Under the pieces are notes generated by a model, which saw only the letters and a list, made by a program, of their open reading frames with translations, made no database searches and had not been told where the DNA came from. 9,719 nucleotides of DNA, taken from assembly GCA_963578605.1 (NCBI GenBank), contig CAUZEA010000160.1:1-9719 (forward strand), in the 5' to 3' direction. Positions 5,333 through 9,719 of the stretch are shown here, piece by piece. The translations under genes were made by a program, and so were the position numbers. Every line of letters starts with the position of its first letter. The stretch's first letter is position 1. Source of the stretch: JAKVCB01 sp963578605. GTDB lineage: Bacteria > Planctomycetota > Planctomycetia > Pirellulales > Lacipirellulaceae.

Positions 5333-6277
5333 ATGGCTATTCAACTGGTAACCGGGGGAGCGGGATTCATCGGCTCCCATATCGCGACTGAATTAGTTGA
5401 ACGTGGCAAATCGGTCCGCGTGTTCGACAATTTGAGTACAGGTAAGTCGAGCAATATTTCCCATCTGGAAGGGCAGATCGAGTTTGTAAAAGCCGATCTA
5501 CTTGATCGTCCAGCGGTTGAGAACGCATTAAAAGATGTTGAAGTGATCTATCATCAGGCAGCTTTGGCCTCAGTGCCCAGAAGTGTTGCCCGACCCCTCG
5601 ATACCCACGCCCATTGCGTGACCACAACGGTAAACCTGCTCGACGTTGCCCGGCAATCGGGTGTGCGACGGGTGGTGTTTGCTGGTTCCAGCAGTGTGTA
5701 TGGGGATCAACCTTTTTCTTCCAAGCGAGAATTGGATCTACCCGCCCCCATATCGCCCTATGCAGCTGCCAAGGCTGCTTGCGAGAGCTATTGTCGAGCT
5801 TTTACCGCAACGTATGGATTGGAGACGGTCGTTCTTCGATACTTCAATGTCTTCGGGCCAAGGCAGGATCCGAAAAGCGAATATGCTGCTGTCATCCCCA
5901 AATTCGTCATTGCCATAATGGCTGACAAGCAGCCAACTATTTTTGGGGACGGGTTGCAGTCGCGCGACTTTACTTTTGTTTCCAATGTTGTGGCGGCGAA
6001 TCTTGCCGCAGCCGATGCCGAAAACGCGGGAGGGGGGGTCTTTAATGCTGCCTGTGGCCAGCAGTTCACCCTGCTCGCGTTGATCGACTCGATCAATCGA
6101 ATTCTTGGAAAAGAGATCAAACCGCTGTTTTCGGATCCTCGTACCGGGGATGTCCGTGAAAGTTCGGCTGATATCACGGCTGCCCAAAAAATTCTCGGGT
6201 ATTCGCCGAGCGTTGGATTCGAAGAAGGTTTAAAGCGATCGATCGAGTATTATAAAAGTTTGACTGCGAGGGAATAG
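5333..6277 (+). CDS. NAD-dependent nucleotide-sugar 4-epimerase (extended SDR, WbpP/GalE-like)
   Basis: A complete 314-residue extended short-chain dehydrogenase that should invert C4 of a UDP-sugar through a transient 4-keto intermediate on bound NAD. Seen: the Rossmann motif TGGAGFIG (7-14), Asp32 after the second strand for NAD ribose, HQAALAS (74-80), the active-site strand AGSSSVYG (117-124), catalytic Tyr143 and Lys147 in SPYAAAKAACE, RYFNVFGPRQDP (169-180), YAAVIPKF (184-191) and SRDFTFVSNV (210-219). The FNVFGPRQDP...AAVIPKF pattern is closest to UDP-GlcNAc/GalNAc 4-epimerases of the WbpP/TviC type. Small Ser277 in GDVRESSAD would fit N-acetylated sugars, but substrate is inferred. 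The ATG at 5333 is chosen because MAIQLVTGG is the standard N-terminus; the upstream in-frame extension to 5165 is not family-like. Ten bases separate it from the glycosyltransferase gene, so the two probably form an operon. Confidence 0.93.
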   Translation: MAIQLVTGGAGFIGSHIATELVERGKSVRVFDNLSTGKSSNISHLEGQIEFVKADLLDRPAVENALKDVEVIYHQAALASVPRSVARPLDTHAHCVTTTVNLLDVARQSGVRRVVFAGSSSVYGDQPFSSKRELDLPAPISPYAAAKAACESYCRAFTATYGLETVVLRYFNVFGPRQDPKSEYAAVIPKFVIAIMADKQPTIFGDGLQSRDFTFVSNVVAANLAAADAENAGGGVFNAACGQQFTLLALIDSINRILGKEIKPLFSDPRTGDVRESSADITAAQKILGYSPSVGFEEGLKRSIEYYKSLTARE

Positions 6278-6287
6278 GAATGCAGAT

Positions 6288-7016
6288 ATGTTGAACGATT
6301 CCTCGTCAAGTGCCTGCCCTGTTCTCATCGCGTTGGCCACCTTTAACGAACGCGATAATCTCCCTTCGCTGGTTGACGCGATCTTCAAAGTGCTGCCCGA
6401 CGTACATGTTGTGGTCGTGGACGATGGTTCCCCCGATGGCACTGGCAAGTGGTGTGATGAACGCTCGGCCTCGGAGCCTCGTCTGACTTGTCATCACCGA
6501 CCAGGCAAGTCGGGGCTGGGCTCGGCAACGATCATTGCCATGCGCGAGGCAATAGCCCTCGGTTTTCACATTATCATTACGATGGATGCCGATTGGAGCC
6601 ATGATCCCAAAGACATCCCTTGCCTCGTCAGTCAGTTGGAAGACGTCGACGTTGCGATTGGATCGCGGTACTGCCCGGGAGGATCGATCAAGGGATGGCC
6701 CAGACATCGCCGGATCATCAGTCAGCTGGTCAACATGGCAAGTCGCAGGTTGCTTCGGTTAACTGTGCGTGATTCGAGCGGCGCTTTTCGAGCCTATCGG
6801 GTTACGGCCCTGGAGCAAATCTCGCTCGATGACATTCGTGCTACCGGTTATGCCTATCTGGAAGAAATTCTCTGGCGACTCCAAAGAGCCGGTGCCCGTT
6901 TCACAGAGGTGCCTATTACCTTTCGAGACCGGGAACGTGGCCAATCAAAGGCCGACTGGTACGAAGCAATCTCCAAAATTGCTACCATCAGTCGCCTGGC
7001 TATGACCCGTTCGTGA
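6288..7016 (+). CDS. Polyprenol-phosphate mannosyltransferase-like glycosyltransferase (GT2, DPM1-like)
   Basis: A 242-residue GT-A enzyme of family 2, predicted to move a sugar (mannose in the best-known members) from a GDP- or UDP-sugar to a polyprenol phosphate on the cytoplasmic face of the membrane. Motifs in order: ATFNERDNLPSLV (17-29), VVVVDDGSPDGTG (41-53), MDADWSHDP (99-107) with the metal-binding DAD at 100-102, GSRYCPGG (125-132), DSSGAFRAYR (162-171), GYAYLEEILWRLQRAG (187-202) and RERGQSK (215-221). It ends right after this core, so like human DPM1 it lacks the C-terminal membrane anchors of longer relatives and probably acts peripherally. AGGAA stands seven bases before the ATG, partly inside the epimerase stop region, which supports translation from a shared mRNA. 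The sugar donor is not provable from sequence. Confidence 0.92.
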   Translation: MLNDSSSSACPVLIALATFNERDNLPSLVDAIFKVLPDVHVVVVDDGSPDGTGKWCDERSASEPRLTCHHRPGKSGLGSATIIAMREAIALGFHIIITMDADWSHDPKDIPCLVSQLEDVDVAIGSRYCPGGSIKGWPRHRRIISQLVNMASRRLLRLTVRDSSGAFRAYRVTALEQISLDDIRATGYAYLEEILWRLQRAGARFTEVPITFRDRERGQSKADWYEAISKIATISRLAMTRS

Positions 7017-7018
7017 GC

Positions 7019-7068
7019 CCCCCTCATCGTGCTCTCGGTTTGCCTGTTTTGACAACTGGCGGAGGGGG
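7019..7068. other. Complementary CCCCCTC / GAGGGGG pair after the glycosyltransferase gene
   Basis: CCCCCTC (7019-7025) begins two bases after the stop codon and is exactly complementary to GAGGGGG (7062-7068), with 36 bases between. It could form a strong but long-looped hairpin that ends or stabilises the epimerase-glycosyltransferase mRNA. No T run follows. A perfect TTGACA at 7049-7054 lies in the loop, but no acceptable -10 stands at the right distance. Confidence 0.3.
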
Positions 7069-7090
7069 AAACCTTGCCACGATTGGCCGC

Positions 7091-7119
7091 TTTAAATTAC
7101 TGCTTGTTGAAGGTAGAAT
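7091..7119 (+). promoter_or_regulatory. Candidate promoter for acs
   Basis: TTTAAA (7091-7096, four of six matches to -35) and TAGAAT (7114-7119, five of six matches to -10) are 17 bases apart. Transcription would begin near 7126, giving a 5' untranslated region of about 45 bases that carries the strong AGGGGG ribosome binding site at 7161-7166. This supports acs being transcribed separately from the sugar genes. Confidence 0.45.
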
Positions 7120-7171
7120 GTGGGCTTTTGCGGGTTCCATTCTCTAGATCTTGTGGGTGAAGGGGGATCGT

Positions 7172-9130
7172 ATGGCGGCTCAAGTGTCCGGCCGAATCGC
7201 TACAGTCATGCAGGAAAAACGCCTCTTTCCGCCCACGGCGGAATTTTCGGCACGTGCCCGAGTGAAGTCGTTGGATGAATACCAGGCGCTCTGGGAGAGT
7301 GCGGCCGCGGACCCGCCTGCCTTTTGGGCTGAGTTGGCCCGTGAGGAGCTTCACTGGTTCGAGCCGTTTCAGGAAGCGCTCATCTGGAATGAGCCGGATG
7401 CCCAGTGGTTTGTGGGTGGCAAAACCAACGCTTCGTACAACTGTCTCGACCGCAACATCGAGGCTGGCTTGGGAGCTCGTCAGGCCATTCTGTGGGAAGG
7501 GGAACCTGGTGATCAATGTACATTCACGTATGCCCAGCTACATGAGGAAGTTTGCAAATTTTCCAATTGCTTGAAGCAACTTGGCGTTGGGAAAGGAGAT
7601 GTTGTTTCGATTTACATGCCAATGGTCCCTGAGTTGGCGATTGCCATGCTTGCTTGCGCGCGAATCGGGGCAATTCACTCGGTCATTTTTGCCGGGTTCT
7701 CTGCCGAGGCGATCGCCGATCGCAATAACGACGCCAATGCCAAAATTCAGTTGACATCCGATGCAGCCTGGCGACGAGGCAAGCAACTTCCGCTTAAGGC
7801 TACGGTTGACGAAGCACTGGAAAAATCAAACACCGTGGAGAAATGCGTCGTTCTCAAACGTGTTGGCAACGAGGTGCCCATGCAGTCAGGCCGAGACTTC
7901 TGGTGGCATGAATTGATGGAGTCGGCTAGCAGCGATTGCCCCGCAGAGCCGCTCGACAGTGAGACACCCCTGTTTATTCTCTACACGAGCGGATCGACCG
8001 GAAAACCGAAAGGGATCAAGCATACCACCGCTGGTTACAATCTCTTTGTTAAGAAAACCTTTCAATGGGTCTTTGATCATCGCGACGATGATATCTTCTG
8101 GTGTACGGCTGACTGTGGCTGGGTCACCGGACACAGCTACATTGTCTACGGGCCGCTTTCTGCTGGGGCAACGGTGGTTATGTACGAAGGGGCTCCCAAT
8201 CATCCCGATGAGAGCCGCTTTTGGCAGATCATCGAAAAATATAAAATCTCGATCTTCTACACGGCTCCGACCGCAATTCGCGCGTTCATCAAATGGGGTG
8301 ATGAACATGTCACAAAACATGATCTCTCCAGTTTGCGGGTTCTTGGAACCGTTGGCGAAGGTATCAATCCCGAAGCTTGGATATGGTATCACAAGACAAT
8401 TGGCGGTGAGCGCTGTCCAATTGTTGATACGTGGTGGCAGACCGAAACTGGCGGCATCATGATGAGTCCGCTCCCGGGAGCGATTGCCACCAAACCGGGA
8501 AGTTGCACCAAGCCGATTCCCGGCATTATTCCGGAGATCGTCGACGAGGCTGGTCAGTCGGTTGATTCCAACCAAGGTGGTTGGCTAACGGTTTCACAAC
8601 CGTGGCCAGGAATGCTTCGCGGGATTTGGGGTGATGAAGATCGTTATCAGGAGGTTTACTGGAGTAAAGTGCCGGGTAAATATCTGGCAGGTGACAATGC
8701 CCGCTGTGACGAGGATGGCTATTACTGGATCATGGGACGGATTGACGATGTGCTGAACGTCTCCGGCCATCGGCTGAGCACGATTGAAATTGAAAGTGCG
8801 TTGGTATCCCATCCCCTGGTGGCCGAATCGGCAGCGGTCGGGCGTCCCGATGAGCTCAAAGGCGATGCGATTGCCGTCTTTGTCGTGCTACGCGACGCAG
8901 AACCCAATGACGACTTGCGTCAAACACTTAAGCAACATGTCCGAAAAGAAATCGGAGCACTTGCCCAGCCCGACGATATCCACTTTACGAACGCGTTGCC
9001 TAAGACCCGTAGTGGAAAGATCATGCGGCGACTACTGAAAGATATTGCCGCTGGCAAGGAAACGGTTGGCGATACCACCACGCTAGAGGACTATGGCGTG
9101 CTTGCCAAGTTGCGCAGCGATGAGGAATAA
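7172..9130 (+). CDS. acs: Acetyl-coenzyme A synthetase
   Basis: This cytosolic AMP-forming enzyme activates acetate with ATP to acetyl-AMP and then forms acetyl-CoA. The 652-residue length equals that of standard bacterial Acs. Seen: N-terminal FPPTAEF...RVKSLDEY (19-37), YNCLDRN (89-95), the P-loop YTSGSTGKPKG (271-281), GWVTGHSYIVYGPL (316-329), the acetate-pocket motif DTWWQTETGG (419-428), the hinge/A8 motif GRIDDVLNVSGHRL (522-535) and PKTRSGK (610-616). Lys616 is the adenylation lysine that in studied homologues is switched off by Pat-type acetylation and reactivated by a sirtuin; the surrounding motif is intact, so such control is possible. I use the ATG at 7172, with AGGGGG five bases upstream, rather than the in-frame TTG at 7151. 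It has its own promoter candidate and no metabolic link to its neighbours. Confidence 0.98.
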   Translation: MAAQVSGRIATVMQEKRLFPPTAEFSARARVKSLDEYQALWESAAADPPAFWAELAREELHWFEPFQEALIWNEPDAQWFVGGKTNASYNCLDRNIEAGLGARQAILWEGEPGDQCTFTYAQLHEEVCKFSNCLKQLGVGKGDVVSIYMPMVPELAIAMLACARIGAIHSVIFAGFSAEAIADRNNDANAKIQLTSDAAWRRGKQLPLKATVDEALEKSNTVEKCVVLKRVGNEVPMQSGRDFWWHELMESASSDCPAEPLDSETPLFILYTSGSTGKPKGIKHTTAGYNLFVKKTFQWVFDHRDDDIFWCTADCGWVTGHSYIVYGPLSAGATVVMYEGAPNHPDESRFWQIIEKYKISIFYTAPTAIRAFIKWGDEHVTKHDLSSLRVLGTVGEGINPEAWIWYHKTIGGERCPIVDTWWQTETGGIMMSPLPGAIATKPGSCTKPIPGIIPEIVDEAGQSVDSNQGGWLTVSQPWPGMLRGIWGDEDRYQEVYWSKVPGKYLAGDNARCDEDGYYWIMGRIDDVLNVSGHRLSTIEIESALVSHPLVAESAAVGRPDELKGDAIAVFVVLRDAEPNDDLRQTLKQHVRKEIGALAQPDDIHFTNALPKTRSGKIMRRLLKDIAAGKETVGDTTTLEDYGVLAKLRSDEE

Positions 9131-9590
9131 ACGGCATTTCCCCACGGCCATCTTTCGGTTCTTGTCGATTGGGCTGGTGAACCGTGACTTCACCCGTTGC
9201 ACTTTGTAGCCCTCTTCAGCAGCATTGGGACTCGACCTGGTTGGCCCTGAAATCCTTGGTTTGTGGCACACCTCCAGGTCCATGTTCTTCAGCTTTACCC
9301 CGGCCTGAAAGTCTTTGAAGATACCGAGACGTCGGCAGCGGTTCAGCGTGAGTCGCGCGCGGCAATGCAAGACTCGGGAGTTCTCTGGTATCACCTTCCA
9401 GAAAACGGGACATTTCACGCTCAAGACCGCACCGTTTTGCTCATCGAGCATTCCACTCACTGGGGATCAGGTTGTACAGAATCAACGCTTGGTTTTCTTA
9501 GTCCCCTGGTCTTTCTTCTTCGCCAAGCTTGCGGGTTTGGTACCTATCGGTATCTGCTTCGCACCGCTATATTCAGCCTTGAATGTCACC
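9131..9590. other. Region after acs without a convincing complete gene
   Basis: About 460 bases follow acs. GGTGAA (9176-9181) and TTCACC (9189-9194) form a perfect six-pair hairpin 45 bases beyond the acs stop; no T run follows, so it is at best a weak terminator. The longest frames (minus strand 9460-9083 and plus strand from 9263 or 9315) have no motif that I recognise and run over each other, and one of them enters acs antisense. The stretch looks like decayed coding sequence or spacer. Confidence 0.45.
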
Positions 9591-9607
9591 CAAGGCAGGC
9601 CAGTAAT
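9482..9607 (-). pseudogene. Possible C-terminal remnant of a lysine-rich protein
   Basis: On the minus strand the frame ending with TGA at 9484-9482 reads TFKAEYSGAKQIPIGTK and then a basic tail, ASLAKKKDQGTKKTKR. This is more protein-like than the overlapping frames. Going upstream, the frame enters the tandem repeat, where four 18-base units keep it open as ITGPTL repeats and the 17-base units shift it to a stop at 9713-9715. It could be the end of a gene disrupted by repeat expansion, or a chance frame. I do not recognise a family. Confidence 0.22.
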
Positions 9608-9719
9608 CAAGGTAGGGCCAGTAATCAAGGTAGGGCCAGTAATCAAGGTAGGGCCAGTAATCAAGGTAGGGCCAGTAATCAAGGCAGGCCAGTAATCAAG
9701 GCAGGCCAGTAATCAAGGC
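9591..9719. repeat. 17/18-base tandem repeat running off the window
   Basis: Seven full units and part of an eighth are arranged head to tail without spacers. Type A, CAAGGCAGGCCAGTAAT (17 bases), is at 9591-9607, 9680-9696, 9697-9713 and begins again at 9714. Type B, CAAGGTAGGGCCAGTAAT (18 bases), is at 9608-9625, 9626-9643, 9644-9661 and 9662-9679. Within each type the copies are identical. B differs from A by a C-to-T change and an extra G. The order A-B-B-B-B-A-A shows homogenised blocks, as in a minisatellite. There are no unique spacers, so it is not a CRISPR array. Confidence 0.95.

Noticed and set aside
7151..7171. TTG start for acs
   Set aside because: The ATG at 7172 has a strong AGGGGG five bases upstream and matches the usual Acs N-terminus.
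9591..9719. CRISPR array
   Set aside because: The 17/18-base units abut directly with no unique spacers, and no cas gene is near.

Overview
The window is a mostly ordinary bacterial chromosome segment with six complete genes, a transposon edge on the left and a tandem repeat on the right. By eye the base composition is moderately GC-rich. A planctomycete of the Pirellulales type is my best guess. This rests on the general look of the proteins: an ExeA-like ATPase with a very long acidic tail, an S-adenosylhomocysteine hydrolase without the insert common in many bacterial versions, several weak or absent ribosome binding sites, and an IS3-type element. There is no rRNA or other phylogenetic marker here, so the assignment is an inference.

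Left part, minus strand. Positions 1-93 look like the end of an IS3-family insertion sequence with the first codons of its OrfA. Then come ahcY (350-1705, GTG start) and trpF (1943-2605), both on the minus strand. The 237 bases between them hold a good sigma70-type promoter (1871-1900). They also hold an intrinsic-terminator-like hairpin with a run of six T (1748-1778) that ahcY transcripts have to cross. The 5' side of that hairpin can pair with a second, upstream partner. This is the layout of a transcription attenuator or riboswitch expression platform, and I regard it as the most interesting signal in the window.

Middle part, plus strand. A 561-base divergent spacer (2606-3166) carries a trpF promoter candidate and an orphan plus-strand terminator hairpin (2782-2820). 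It is followed by an ExeA/GspA-like AAA+ ATPase (3167-5104), whose C-terminal 375 residues are acidic, low in complexity and contain two recent in-frame duplications. After a 228-base spacer with hairpins come an extended-SDR nucleotide-sugar 4-epimerase (5333-6277) and a polyprenol-phosphate mannosyltransferase-like GT2 enzyme (6288-7016). These two are only 10 bases apart and probably form an operon. The epimerase has no visible ribosome binding site, and its candidate promoter would start transcription at the ATG itself, so it may be leaderless. The ATPase and the two sugar enzymes may serve cell-envelope or exported polysaccharide synthesis.

Right part, plus strand. Acetyl-CoA synthetase (7172-9130) has its own promoter and a strong ribosome binding site. 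The last 589 bases hold no convincing complete gene. They contain a short lysine-rich minus-strand reading frame and then a 17/18-base tandem repeat (9591-9719) that runs off the window.

Metabolically the genes are mixed: methyl-cycle recycling (AhcY), tryptophan synthesis (TrpF), sugar-nucleotide and lipid-linked glycan steps, and acetate activation. I see no defence system, CRISPR array, tRNA or rRNA.
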